Source of the DNA: a virus
Length of the DNA: 64,000 nt
IMG/VR virus record: IMGVR_UViG_3300028392_002058
Coordinates: 1-64,000 of that record
Reading direction: 5' to 3' (one strand)
Part shown: piece by piece, positions 13,797 to 24,400 of the stretch
How positions within the stretch are numbered: position 1 is the first letter of the stretch
Layout: each line of letters opens with the position of its first letter
Notes under the pieces: generated by a model
What the model was told of the DNA's origin: nothing
Seen by the model: the letters and a program-made list of their open reading frames with translations, nothing else
Databases searched by the model: none
Position numbers and translations under genes: made by a program

Positions 13797-14663
13797 CTAT
13801 TCAAATCCAAAACCCATTTGTTTTAAAAATTCTCCAGTTTGTTGTTTTGATTCACTTGGATCTAATCTTTCAACTACCCGACTTTCAAATGTTGAAACTC
13901 CTCGACGACTAATCTGTTGATGTACCGTATTATAATCTGTTAATTCTTTTAGTGAACTCATGGGTTTATAAGTTGAATGATGTAGTATAAAATCTTGAGA
14001 CAGTCTGGGACGGGGCTTCGCAACTGGCTCTGTTGGCAAACGGCTTAATATTTGCATTGATGGATACCCTATAGCCATTCCAAACAAAGGAAATGTGTAC
14101 TTTGGAAGATTAAAAGTATCTTGTAAAAAAGTTGTTGGTAGCTGTCTAATTGCACCCATGTATGTTCCACCCAAGCCCATGGATTCTGCTGTTATGAAAA
14201 GAGTCTGCGCCGCAATCGACGCATCAACAACTGCTTTGAGATTAAACTCTGCTTTATTTACTTGTAGTTTAGTTTCAGGTGGCGCATTGGTATTTTGTAA
14301 AATAAAATTTGTTCTATTTAAATCTGCTAACCAAATTAGAAAAATTGAGCAAGTTTCAATGGCTGTAAAATTGGCAGTATCTACACCACCAATGATATAA
14401 CGGCACTCAGGTGATGACAGTAAGGTTTTTCGGTCTTCTGCATTTAAAGAAATAACACTCCATGTCTGCAACATACCACTAGTAGGGGCGCTCTGAGCGG
14501 CCGCTACCAGTAATTCAAGTGTGCCATTGGGCAATGCAGTGGGGAAAAAATTCCTACATGATGTTCTTGCTAACAGAGTTTTTGTGAAAGAATTTGGTTG
14601 CTGTTCAGGTAATGGAATATCGTCTCGTCCATACCTGGCATGAAACGGATTGGTAAATGTCAT
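13797..14663 (-). CDS. Nitroreductase-family flavoprotein, copy 1
   Basis: A 288-residue paralog of the downstream gene, with RTSCRNFFPTALPNG (FMN phosphate region), AAAQSAPTSGMLQTWSVI and GLGGTYMGAIRQLP. The start codon is part of a perfect 24-bp palindrome that also contains the late box TATAAATA, with 5 bp from box to ATG. Two tandem phage nitroreductases are unusual; they may differ in substrate, since the regions outside the identical blocks have diverged. Confidence 0.8.
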   Translation of the reverse strand: MTFTNPFHARYGRDDIPLPEQQPNSFTKTLLARTSCRNFFPTALPNGTLELLVAAAQSAPTSGMLQTWSVISLNAEDRKTLLSSPECRYIIGGVDTANFTAIETCSIFLIWLADLNRTNFILQNTNAPPETKLQVNKAEFNLKAVVDASIAAQTLFITAESMGLGGTYMGAIRQLPTTFLQDTFNLPKYTFPLFGMAIGYPSMQILSRLPTEPVAKPRPRLSQDFILHHSTYKPMSSLKELTDYNTVHQQISRRGVSTFESRVVERLDPSESKQQTGEFLKQMGFGFE

Positions 14664-14684
14664 GCGTCTATTTATAGACGCATG
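14661..14684 (-). promoter_or_regulatory. Palindromic late promoter including the start codon
   Basis: CATGCGTCTAT-AA-ATAGACGCATG on the minus strand, an 11-bp perfect stem. It holds TATAAATA (14669-14676) and the ATG of the 14663 start. A read-through RNA would bury the start codon; a late transcript would start at or next to it. Confidence 0.75.
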
Positions 14685-14686
14685 TG

Positions 14687-16216
14687 TTAGCTGGTAATGC
14701 CGCCTCGGTTGGGACTGGTAAATGGAGAATTCAATCTACGGTTCTCTCCACCTTGCAATCCATTCGGATTGGCATATCCAGCCGCAACATAGCCTTCATT
14801 GAGTTCACCAGGCACAGCAAAATCTTTGATGAATCGTCTGGCATCTTCGGCCCGCATGCTGGGTCTTGCCTGGGCCACACATGCCAGATAGCCAGCAACC
14901 TGTGGTGTGGCCTGACTTGTACCAGAAATCTTGTTTAGATAAAAACTTGTATCTCTTGGATCCGCCACAGCATAGGTCTGATATGGTGAATTTGCATAGG
15001 CGCCCATGATCATTACCCCTGGGGAATATACATCAACTCGTGGACCACTTTCACTAAAGTAAACCTTTTGCGGTGTAACAGAATTATCCAATGCACCTAC
15101 CGTGATCATGCTGGCCGCACATGTTGGGCTACTGCCTCGGTGATAATAAGTTGACTGGCCCCAGCTGGTTGACCAACGGTTATCATAATCAACACCACCT
15201 GGCACATCTATCTTGTGATAGTAGTTGCCGGCCGCACCAACCATAATGACACCGGCCGCAGACGCATTGTCAACACTTTGATTTAGATATGTAATTTCAC
15301 TGTAGCCATGATAAGAATTTACCTGACCATATGTTGTATTTCTACTATATGTTGAATATGTGTTTCCACGATATACTGTAGAGCTCATACTGGAGTAGCT
15401 GGTTCTATAACCCCATGAGTTGGTGCAGATGGTTGGCCTCGGATTGCCATCTGCTATTTTTTTTAAATGAAATGCGCGAACCAAATCATACGCAATATCA
15501 GAATTGATTGTGCCTAGATAGCCACCGGGTGCATGTATTCTGTAACCAGCATTTAAAATACGAATACTATAAAGTCTAGCACCTGGTGCCCATCCACAGG
15601 TATTACCAGCGGCAATACTTGCACAGTTGCTTCCATGTCCATCAGCATCTCCTAGGTATCCACCAATGCTTGCACCAGTAGGACAATTGGCAACACCTAG
15701 ACTGTGCCAATCAAAATCAACCACACGACTTCCACCTGTGCCATCAGCATTGACAGCAAACTCTGGATGACCGGGTTCAATGCCTGTATCAACCACAACA
15801 ATATCAACGCCTGTACCATCCAAGTTATATGTAAAGGCCGCATCAACTGAGTTACTTGAATTGAATACATCAGTTGGATGTGTGCATCTCCATAGACCCC
15901 AATTTTTCATAGCGGCAGTTGTTCTTGTTTCTCTGTTGTAATTGTATGTTAAACGAGTTCCTGTATGGTGTTTACTCACTCCTGGTCGTAGGTCAGCTTG
16001 TAGTTCAACGTCTAGAACTCTAGCGTCTTGTTTTAATTTTTCTGCTTCCTCATCTGACAAGTTAAAGTGTGCCAGGTAATCGTTGAATGGTCGTTCGTTT
16101 AAAATTTCAACAGGACGCTGTGGAATAAATTCACCGCCACCTTGGGTAATAATTTCATTCCAAAGTCCTGCATCCCATACTGCTGGGTCTGCTACTTGTA
16201 CAATATATTCACGCAT
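14687..16216 (-). CDS. Subtilisin-like serine protease (S8 family)
   Basis: A 509-residue subtilase with the full triad: Asp143 in VVVDTGIEPGHPEF, His194 in DADGHGSNCAS, and Ser near 434 in SGTSQATPQVAGYLAC. The first 120 residues look like a propeptide or virion-docking part. There is no signal peptide, and it lies at the end of the tail-fibre cluster, so it may ride on the particle or process structural proteins. The start has an AAGGA ribosome site and a late-type TAAATA (16228-16233). Subtilases are rare but known in large phages. Confidence 0.9.
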   Translation of the reverse strand: MREYIVQVADPAVWDAGLWNEIITQGGGEFIPQRPVEILNERPFNDYLAHFNLSDEEAEKLKQDARVLDVELQADLRPGVSKHHTGTRLTYNYNRETRTTAAMKNWGLWRCTHPTDVFNSSNSVDAAFTYNLDGTGVDIVVVDTGIEPGHPEFAVNADGTGGSRVVDFDWHSLGVANCPTGASIGGYLGDADGHGSNCASIAAGNTCGWAPGARLYSIRILNAGYRIHAPGGYLGTINSDIAYDLVRAFHLKKIADGNPRPTICTNSWGYRTSYSSMSSTVYRGNTYSTYSRNTTYGQVNSYHGYSEITYLNQSVDNASAAGVIMVGAAGNYYHKIDVPGGVDYDNRWSTSWGQSTYYHRGSSPTCAASMITVGALDNSVTPQKVYFSESGPRVDVYSPGVMIMGAYANSPYQTYAVADPRDTSFYLNKISGTSQATPQVAGYLACVAQARPSMRAEDARRFIKDFAVPGELNEGYVAAGYANPNGLQGGENRRLNSPFTSPNRGGITS

Positions 16217-16227
16217 TTCTTATTCCT

Positions 16228-16233
16228 TATTTA
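16228..16233 (-). promoter_or_regulatory. Late promoter-like box
   Basis: TTTAAATA immediately followed by the AAGGAA ribosome site of the subtilase gene. Confidence 0.4.
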
Positions 16234-16244
16234 AAAGCGGCCAC

Positions 16245-19058
16245 TTACCAATTTCCTGAACTATTAAGAGCAATTCTTCTCCATATAGTTGCTCGCCCGG
16301 TTAAGATACATACTTTACTTCCTAATTCGTAATATGTACCACCAGGATTAAAATTAGGGAGATTGTTTATTCTATTTTGATCAAAGTTAATACCGATTTG
16401 TTTTTGTGATCCACTATTCACTCTTGACAAGGTTACAGTTAATACAGGAATATTTTGTATTGTTATCGTATGTCCCTGAGCATCAATAAAAGTATCAAAG
16501 CTAAATTTCCACTGTCCAACTGTTGGATTTAGCATTTTAATCCAACTTTGAAAGTCTTGTTCTGTTACAACTGTTCCCGCTGGATTACCTTCCAGTTTTT
16601 GGAATTGGCCCGCACCAGTACCAGCCGAACCAAATGTAATATTGATTGTTGTTAATTGAGCAGAATAGTCACTGTGGCAGTAGTATAGATAGCTTTCGTC
16701 AATTGCCCAATCACCTGCCCTGTCACCAGTGGCACCCACTGAGGATGTTGGGGGTAATGTTTTTCTACCAGGAAGGTATGGCGTGTTCAATAAGTCATTG
16801 TAAGATGTTACAAGTTGTTTGCCATTAAATGTAATGTCCCCAGCAGCCACAAAGTTTAAATCATTCCCGCTGGTAAATGTACATGGGCCACCGCCGGTCA
16901 GCGTAACATTTTGTACATTTAAGTCTGTTGTTGTTACTGTGGTAAATGTTGGAGCAGTTGGCTTGTTGGTCAAGTCATTGTATGATCCACTGAACAGCGT
17001 AGGCTTGTTGGTCAAGTCATTGTATGATCCACTGAACAGCGTAGGCTTGTTGGTCAAGTCAGCATAACTGCCTGAGAATAATACAGGCTTGTTGATTAAG
17101 TCAGCATAACTGCCACTTGTGGCAACAGTGGCAAAGCTGGGCTTGCCTGTAACGCTGGTCCATGCAGTGGGGCCTCCGCCAGATCCACCACCTAATACAC
17201 TAGCGCCGGTGCTATCTACAATATCTCCACCTGCTGGTAATGTTAATTTACCATCAGTGCCAAAGGTCCATAAAGATAGATTAGATAACACATCAATGTT
17301 ATTGGCACTTTGTATGCGGGCGTTACTGCTTTCAGTATTAGCCGCTCCAGGTAGATTTAACTGTCCTGTGGTGGACAATGCCACTGTGTATGTGCCGTTG
17401 ACTAATGTACTTGTTGAACCGGTATATGCTGTTGTTTGTACTGTATAGTCCGGGAATAATAAACTACCATCTGTGCGAAAGATCCAATTTTTATAAATTA
17501 AATTGTTAGGATCTGTTTCATCAATTGCTCGTATATTAACACCTTCACCACTTGTAATATGGAAACCTTGACCAACTCTTATCGAAGTATGAGCACGATC
17601 AAATACTAGACCACTTGGCAATGTTAAATCACCGTCTGTGCCAAATGTCCAATGGTTAGTATTTGCGTCAGTACCAATGACAACCGCGCCACCCGCCTTT
17701 TCAATCTTGACATACTGGTCATCATCACCTAGGTATAGGTCAGTTGTTGTAGGATCTCCTGCTACTAAGTGAATGTGACTTGCTTCAAAGTTAGACATGC
17801 CATTGCTGGTCACTGTAACATAATAACCTGTGGGCATCGCATTGTATTCAAAGTTATAATACAATGCTGGATCGGTTTCGTTGACAATATCGTTACTGCG
17901 TGTACCGTCAACAGTGGTCAGGGTAAATGTAAACTCAGTGATATTACTGTTGGCAGGTATAGTCCAAGTAACTGGTTGTGAAGACTGTCCTTCAGCTCTT
18001 GTGATCACTACATGACCAGTTAGTGGTCTACCTAGTGATTGTTCAGTTACACCAACTCCAGCAATTACATAGTTAATCGTGCCAAAATAATAACCGACTT
18101 GGGTTTGACTAACTGTTACTGTAATTGGGCTACCATATGTAATGTAGTCACTGGCGGTTACACTCCATGTAGAAGAAGTTGGACGAATAACCAAACTCTG
18201 TCCGGCACTGGCTCCAGGTGGTGTTATAACTGTTGTAGTGGCTGTTTCACCTATAGTACCACCTTCTGGTAATGTCAAGTTACCATCTGTGCCAAATGTC
18301 CAAGTTGCTGGTGCGCCAGAATCATACGCACTTAATTGTATATTCTTATTGGCATCAAATCTTAATGCACCACCATCATCGTAAATGTTACTGCCACTTG
18401 TCAATGTTACAGTACCATCGGCACCAAGCACCACTTCATATTCGCCATTCACTAATCTATTAGGCAGTGGAGGTGGTGGAATAGAATCCAACACATCATG
18501 TACACGCTGTTCTGTGGTTTTGCCATTGATAAAGATTTCACCAGCGGCATTTAGTTGTAGGTCATTACCACTGTTGATATCTACAATACCTGTACCAGTG
18601 AATACAATATCTTTGACATTCAATGTCTCAGTGGTAATCTGTGGTGCCAGTAAATCTAGCACACGCTGTGGTGTATAATATAAGTTACTGCCTTCAGTTA
18701 AATGATATGTATTCTTACCAGCAAATGAGCTATCAAAGTATGTTTGGAAACTTGAATCGTTCAATTTATTATTCAATGCCGCCATCAAGTCATTGTAGAA
18801 ATTTGAATCATTACCAATGGCATCTGCCAGCTCTTTAAGAGTATCTAGCATCTGCGGTGCGCCATCAATCAAATTGGCAATGGCCGTTGCAATAGATGTA
18901 TCAACATAAACTTTATCTGTCAAGTTTGCAATTGACTTAACGCTGAAGGCAACTTCGTTGCCAGTAATTTTAGATGTTACGCCATCCTGGACAGTTGCAA
19001 GAAAGTCTGCATTCTGAAGTGTGGTTACTAAATCTAATTCTGAGATTCTGATTTCCAT
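16245..19058 (-). CDS. Large tail-fibre or adhesin protein with NDLTNKPT repeats
   Basis: A 937-residue protein. The N-terminal region (ISELDLVTTLQNADFLATVQ) resembles phage fibre attachment modules; several copies of WTFGTDGxLTLP alternate with Gly/Asn-rich segments; four near-identical 14-residue repeats of the LFSGSYNDLTNKPT type lie near 665-725. The C terminus is a beta-rich knob candidate. Such repeat patterns are typical of trimeric phage fibres that touch the host. It is translated with the three following genes; the stop-start gap to the upstream gene is only 1 base. Confidence 0.8.
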   Translation of the reverse strand: MEIRISELDLVTTLQNADFLATVQDGVTSKITGNEVAFSVKSIANLTDKVYVDTSIATAIANLIDGAPQMLDTLKELADAIGNDSNFYNDLMAALNNKLNDSSFQTYFDSSFAGKNTYHLTEGSNLYYTPQRVLDLLAPQITTETLNVKDIVFTGTGIVDINSGNDLQLNAAGEIFINGKTTEQRVHDVLDSIPPPPLPNRLVNGEYEVVLGADGTVTLTSGSNIYDDGGALRFDANKNIQLSAYDSGAPATWTFGTDGNLTLPEGGTIGETATTTVITPPGASAGQSLVIRPTSSTWSVTASDYITYGSPITVTVSQTQVGYYFGTINYVIAGVGVTEQSLGRPLTGHVVITRAEGQSSQPVTWTIPANSNITEFTFTLTTVDGTRSNDIVNETDPALYYNFEYNAMPTGYYVTVTSNGMSNFEASHIHLVAGDPTTTDLYLGDDDQYVKIEKAGGAVVIGTDANTNHWTFGTDGDLTLPSGLVFDRAHTSIRVGQGFHITSGEGVNIRAIDETDPNNLIYKNWIFRTDGSLLFPDYTVQTTAYTGSTSTLVNGTYTVALSTTGQLNLPGAANTESSNARIQSANNIDVLSNLSLWTFGTDGKLTLPAGGDIVDSTGASVLGGGSGGGPTAWTSVTGKPSFATVATSGSYADLINKPVLFSGSYADLTNKPTLFSGSYNDLTNKPTLFSGSYNDLTNKPTAPTFTTVTTTDLNVQNVTLTGGGPCTFTSGNDLNFVAAGDITFNGKQLVTSYNDLLNTPYLPGRKTLPPTSSVGATGDRAGDWAIDESYLYYCHSDYSAQLTTINITFGSAGTGAGQFQKLEGNPAGTVVTEQDFQSWIKMLNPTVGQWKFSFDTFIDAQGHTITIQNIPVLTVTLSRVNSGSQKQIGINFDQNRINNLPNFNPGGTYYELGSKVCILTGRATIWRRIALNSSGNW
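16957..17085 (-). repeat. Tandem 42-bp coding repeats
   Basis: A 42-bp unit (14 codons, LFSGSYNDLTNKPT) recurs about three times in a row with very few changes inside the fibre gene; two diverged copies follow to 17110. Recombination between copies could change fibre length. Confidence 0.85.
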
Positions 19059-19059
19059 T

Positions 19060-19464
19060 TTATCCTGCCCTTAATAACGAAATGTAAATGTTGTAAGTCA
19101 AAGGAACCAGTCCTTTGGCACATGTTATATTTAAGACATTTCCGGCTATTACTAATTCTACATCTGCTTCAGCAGTTTCTTGAAATATATCTTCTACTTT
19201 GTAAACTGTTCCACCAGGCGAAACTGTACCTCTAATTTGTTTAGTGGCAATATTTCCGTCTGAATCAGTTGCAAGCATTCTCAGATCAAAAAATTCAACA
19301 CCTGTCAGCTCAATGGCATCTTCAAATCTATCACCGGCCACAATTGGATTTACGCCATTGCTTTCGGCAAATAGCACATAGCTTCTTAAATTTGTGCCAA
19401 AACCAACACCAAGATTAAATTCACTTGATGTGGTTCCATGTGCGTTATTAAATTGCTTAGACAT
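19060..19464 (-). CDS. Tail-fibre cluster protein, function unknown
   Basis: A 134-residue, beta-rich protein starting MSKQFNNAHGTTSSEF. It lies between two large fibre genes and overlaps the upstream one by 8 bases. The strands LRSYVLFAESNG and VELVIAGNVLNITC suggest a small beta-sandwich. It may be a fibre hinge or connector; that is an inference from position. Confidence 0.6.
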   Translation of the reverse strand: MSKQFNNAHGTTSSEFNLGVGFGTNLRSYVLFAESNGVNPIVAGDRFEDAIELTGVEFFDLRMLATDSDGNIATKQIRGTVSPGGTVYKVEDIFQETAEADVELVIAGNVLNITCAKGLVPLTYNIYISLLRAG

Positions 19465-21442
19465 AGGTCACCTCAACCTTAAATGTTCCTGTGGCAGTAT
19501 TGCTTGGAATAGCTACCACTACATCAGACCTTGCTGATGTGACCAATTCTGATTCAACTGTGTATGTTCCAACACCAGTGGCACCATTATGGATATATTG
19601 CCAAACACTTGCGCCATCGACAGTGATGTCAAACGCTGGTGCATCAACCAATGCTGTTGTAACTGCTACGCTGACATTCAGTATTCTTCTACCTTCTGTA
19701 ATTGTACCAATTGTTGCAGTTGAGCTAGGCAAAGTGATTTCCTGGCTGATGGTTCTTGCATCAGTTTCTTTACTGCGCTGGTTTGTCACTTCTTGCCAGG
19801 CATTGCCATCCCATAGATACAATGCCCATTCGCCATGGCCTGAATCTAATACCCAGGCTTGATCACCAGGTAAAGTGCTCAATGCATCTCTGGCCGCAAT
19901 TGTAGGAACAGTTGTTGTTGAGTTGGCTCGTAAGCCCTGTTCAACATTTAAACCAATTGCATAGCGACCTGTTTGTCCACTCATTACACCAGCGGTGCTA
20001 AAAAATTGTCCTTGATTATCCACCAGAGTCATTGGACCACCATCATCTCGGTACAAGCGCAATGCACTGGTTGTTGTATTTGGTGGTGTAGTTTCTGGCA
20101 ATGCACTCACACTATTTGCACCGGCAAAGGGATTGCTGTTTGCATCATTTGTAATATTAACGATTGTAATTGCACCACCTGCTGTTTCTGTTATAACAAT
20201 ATTTCCGTTTGCATCAATGGCAGTTGAAATATCTGGAATCCTGGCTGAATTGATGTCTTGTATCATATCAACACCAATTGCAATTCCTGGACCGTATTGC
20301 ACAGATCCAGACGCTGTTGTTGTAAAATTCACAGTGATGCCATTGATACTGGCACTAAAAGGAACATAACCAGCAATCAATCCATACGGAGTTGGATTTG
20401 TGACTGTGTCACTTACAATTTGGTTTGCCGCACCTACTTTAATTGCTGTGATATTTGTATCCACTGTGGCCACATTGATCAGCGCAATTGCTTCATCTAG
20501 GTTGTATGTTCCGCTACCACTGCCTTGTAATGTCAATGGTACACGATTAATTAATACTGTATCTCCATCTGTTCCAGTCGGATCAATACCTGTACCTGTT
20601 GTTATGGTTTGAATGGCATTGGATAGTTTGATAAAAATAGGTCTGTTACTTGCTGGGTCATTGGTAAGAGCGCCTGAACCATCAGCGGCAGGATATACAA
20701 AGTCACCAATGCCTCCCGGAAGCCCTGGAGCAAAGTCAATAATACCATTGCTTGGCCTTAAAATAAATTGATGTGGGCCAGGGCCTGGATATATCACTGT
20801 GCCAATATACTTTTTAGCATTGTCTGCGTTGGTAATCTCAAATGTTCCATTGACAATACTGATTGGCTGTCCTATTTTCAACCCATGATTTTCTTTTTCT
20901 AGTGTGTAGTTGGTCAAAGGATTCATATATTGGAATCTACTTTGCACATCACTAAAAAAGTTAACACTGGCCTGACCCGGTAATGGATCCAGCATTGGCA
21001 AGCCAAGTTCATTGATTTGGAAGAAAATAACAGCGCCAGGGCATCCAAATAAGCCAAAGCCTGTTGGATCACGGAATGTATTATAACGCAATCTATCTTC
21101 TACAATTGCAGTTATAGTAGAATCTGTTTTTGCCAAGATACTGATGATTTCAACTACCTTGCCATCTTGTGTGCCAGCAACAAAGTCACCAACTTCAATG
21201 TCTTGTGCAGTGAATGTAAAAGGAGTTCTAGTTAAGTTACTGCCTTGACTGGTTGAACTGACTGTAAAGTCAACTTGCCACCTATAAGCTTGCGGATTAG
21301 AACCACCTGACCAATAAGGATCAGTTGGATCATTGGCATGAGGCCAAAGCGAGACTGGAATAAATGCATCAGCTGTGGCTGGCATAACCTTGGGAGGTTT
21401 ATTAATTCCAATGAAGCTGGTTTTCCATGCATTAATTGACAT
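19457..21442 (-). CDS. Large structural protein of the tail-fibre cluster
   Basis: A 661-residue protein starting MSINAWKTSFIGINKPP with AGGAG upstream (an in-frame ATG at 21487 would overlap the preceding gene). It has repeated beta-rich segments and WVLDSGHGEWALYLWDGNAW near residue 540, a short motif I recall from T4-like fibre or baseplate-wedge-associated proteins. Likely a fibre or baseplate component; the exact role cannot be read. Confidence 0.7.
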   Translation of the reverse strand: MSINAWKTSFIGINKPPKVMPATADAFIPVSLWPHANDPTDPYWSGGSNPQAYRWQVDFTVSSTSQGSNLTRTPFTFTAQDIEVGDFVAGTQDGKVVEIISILAKTDSTITAIVEDRLRYNTFRDPTGFGLFGCPGAVIFFQINELGLPMLDPLPGQASVNFFSDVQSRFQYMNPLTNYTLEKENHGLKIGQPISIVNGTFEITNADNAKKYIGTVIYPGPGPHQFILRPSNGIIDFAPGLPGGIGDFVYPAADGSGALTNDPASNRPIFIKLSNAIQTITTGTGIDPTGTDGDTVLINRVPLTLQGSGSGTYNLDEAIALINVATVDTNITAIKVGAANQIVSDTVTNPTPYGLIAGYVPFSASINGITVNFTTTASGSVQYGPGIAIGVDMIQDINSARIPDISTAIDANGNIVITETAGGAITIVNITNDANSNPFAGANSVSALPETTPPNTTTSALRLYRDDGGPMTLVDNQGQFFSTAGVMSGQTGRYAIGLNVEQGLRANSTTTVPTIAARDALSTLPGDQAWVLDSGHGEWALYLWDGNAWQEVTNQRSKETDARTISQEITLPSSTATIGTITEGRRILNVSVAVTTALVDAPAFDITVDGASVWQYIHNGATGVGTYTVESELVTSARSDVVVAIPSNTATGTFKVEVTYV

Positions 21443-21453
21443 TGCTACTCCTA

Positions 21454-24400
21454 TTAAGCATTTGCCAACACAAATTGCACAACGCAATGTGTTATTTGGC
21501 CTAGACTCGCACTGGCTCCTGATAATGCCTTGGTCAAGCTAATTGTCATTTGGTGTGTGCTTGAACTGAATGATGAGAATGCTGTTGGACTACCAGCAGT
21601 TCCACCACCAGCTACTGTTCTCACAGTATAATCACTTGAAATAGCACGAGTAACATAAATGTTAGCGGCCTGTTGGTAACCGTAAACTTGTACGCCTAGT
21701 GGTAAACATACACTTCCTGTGAATGTAAATGTAACTGTGGCTGTTGCCGCGGCCGCTGTTGCTAATGCGGCACTAATGCCACCATTTAATACGCTGACGC
21801 TTGATAGGTTACCAGAAGCATCATAGTTGACTTGAACGGCGGCCCGGAATATACCCGAGCTTGCGCCGCCACCACCACCACCACCACTGCTGACAGTACT
21901 TGGTGCCCATTGTCCACCATCCCAAACAAGTGCTTGACCTGTTGTAGGAGTTGTATCTGCAACATCTGCATGTTGAGCTAGATTACTTTGTCCTAATCGA
22001 GTATCAAATCTTGTGTTGGTGTAGTATAAGTTACTGCCTTCTGTAACATTGCTAGTTGTAGCATTGATACTGAATGTACCACTGGCACTATTGTAACTTA
22101 GACCAGTTCCAGCGGCCAATGCGTTACGAGCAAGACTATCGCTGAAATATTTGTTAGTTACACCTTGGTTTAGGTTGTCGGTTGTTTTTGTTGCTAATCT
22201 TGTATCCCATCGACTGGTAGTATAATATAAATTGGCAGAACCTTCGCTGATATCATCTGTGTTTAAAACAACAATACCAGTTTTGGCATTAACACTAGAT
22301 ATAGCACTTGATCCACCACCACTTGATGTGGCAGGAGTCCATGCACTACCCGTCCAAGTCAGTACCTGTCCATTGGTTGGCGCCGCTGTGACTGTGTCAA
22401 CATCTGACAATGCATTAATACTTGAAGCACCAATACGCACATCTGCACGAGCATCAGCTCTAGTATTTGTAAAGTATAGGTTACTGCCTTCTGTAATATA
22501 ACTTGTGTTGGAACGATACTTGATTTGACCAGTCGAGTTGTCATAGCTGATCAAACTGGTAATGTTGCTGTCACTTATAGAACTAATTGCCAATCTAGAA
22601 CGAGCATCTGTATGATACTGGTTTGTACCTTCCGTGACATCACTGGTTGTAACACCACTGATGGCAGTTGTCATGCTTACATTAGCACTACCATCAAAAC
22701 TTACTAAACCAGTAACTTTACCTGTTAATGCAATATTTCTTGCAGTTGTTAGTTTGTTTGCCTTGTTAGACAAATCAACTTCTAAATCATATCCGCCTTG
22801 TGTAGTGTTACCTAGTCCGTAAACTTGCACACTACCAACTTTGCCATTGACTGTGTAGCTGGTTCCTGTGGCACCAGTTGCGCCTGTGGCACCAATGACA
22901 CCTTGTATACCTTGTGCGCCTGTGGCACCTGTAGCGCCTGTGCTACCTTGTGGACCAACAACTTTGCCTGCGTTGATTGTTGTTCCATCGGTCAATGTAA
23001 CTTGCAAATTGCCGCCAGCGTCAACAACTACACCACCATTGGCAATTGCACGGCCTGCAGGGCCTGCGGCACCTTGTGGTCCTTGTGGTCCTACAGTACT
23101 GCCAGCATTGACTGTGGTAGCGTCAGTTAATGTAACTTGTAAATTGCCCGACCCGTCAACTACTACGCTGTAAATTCCAAGTCCTGTAGCACCAGTTGCG
23201 CCTTGTGGGCCTTGAGCACCAGTTGCGCCTGTAGCGCCAGTTGGTCCAACTACGCTACCAGCATCTACTGTTGTGCTGTCTGTTTTTGTAATTATTAGTT
23301 TACCGGTGCCATTTACTGTGGCAGTTGTAATGCCTACACCATTTGCACCAGCAGGTCCAGTTGCACCAGCGGTTCCTGTGGCACCAGTTGCGCCTTGTAT
23401 TCCCTGGGCACCTACAGCACCTGTGGCTCCTGTAGCACCTGTGGCTCCTACAGCACCTGTGGCTCCTGTATCACCTTTGATACCCTGTATACCTTGTGGT
23501 CCAACTACGCTACCAGCATCTACTGTAGAACTATCTGATCTAACAATTAACAGACGACCTGCAACATTGACACTTGCTGATGTTACACTTAAACCAGCAG
23601 GTCCTTGAACGCCTGTGGAGCCTGTAATACCTTGTATACCTTGGGCACCTGTTGCACCCTGTGGGCCAACTACACTACCGGCGTCAATGGTTGAATTATC
23701 TTGTTTTGTTAAGATTAAATTGCCACTGCCATTTACAGTGGCACTCTTGATGCCTGATACATTACCAGCATCAACTACGCTGTTGTCTGTTAATGTTAAT
23801 TGTAAACGACCTGCTAATGTTACTGTGGCGGCGCTGATTGACAAGCCTGCAACACCTGCGGCACCAGCTGGTCCTACGGCACCAGTATCACCTTTAGCAC
23901 CACTGTTGGCCACTGGCACAAATTCTGTACCGTTGAATCCTAAAATTTGTCCTGCGGTAATAGCACTTACACTTACACCAGCAAGTGAGTTCAATGATAC
24001 CTGACTGGCCACAGCACTAGCAAAGCTAGGGCTAACTGATGCAGAAGCATTAACTGTAAATTTGTCATCAACATATTTCTTAGTTGCGGCTTGTAAATCT
24101 ACAGCCGGCGCTCCTGACAAGATCAATGCACCTGTCATTGTGCCACCTGATAAGTTTACCTTACCAGCTAGGCTGTTTGTAATTGTTGTGGCAAAACTGG
24201 CATCATTGTTTAATGCTGTTGCCAATTCATTCAATGTGTTTAACGCACCAGGGGCACCGTTAACCAAATTGGTTACTTGACCTTGAACATAAGTTTGTGT
24301 GGCATAGCCATTGTTGTTTAAGTATGTGCCTACATCGCCTAATGTTACGCCACCACCAGATCCACCACCTACAGAACTGATAACACCATTATTGATTAAG

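Noticed and set aside
16957-17085. Regular 42-bp repeats, considered as a CRISPR array
   Set aside because: The units are contiguous, a multiple of three, encode LFSGSYNDLTNKPT in frame and have no unique spacers or cas genes.
22868-24004. Long plus-strand open frames rich in Pro/Ala/Val opposite the main fibre gene
   Set aside because: They are the complement of Gly-X-Y coding repeats, lack ribosome sites and promoters, and are shadows of the minus-strand gene.
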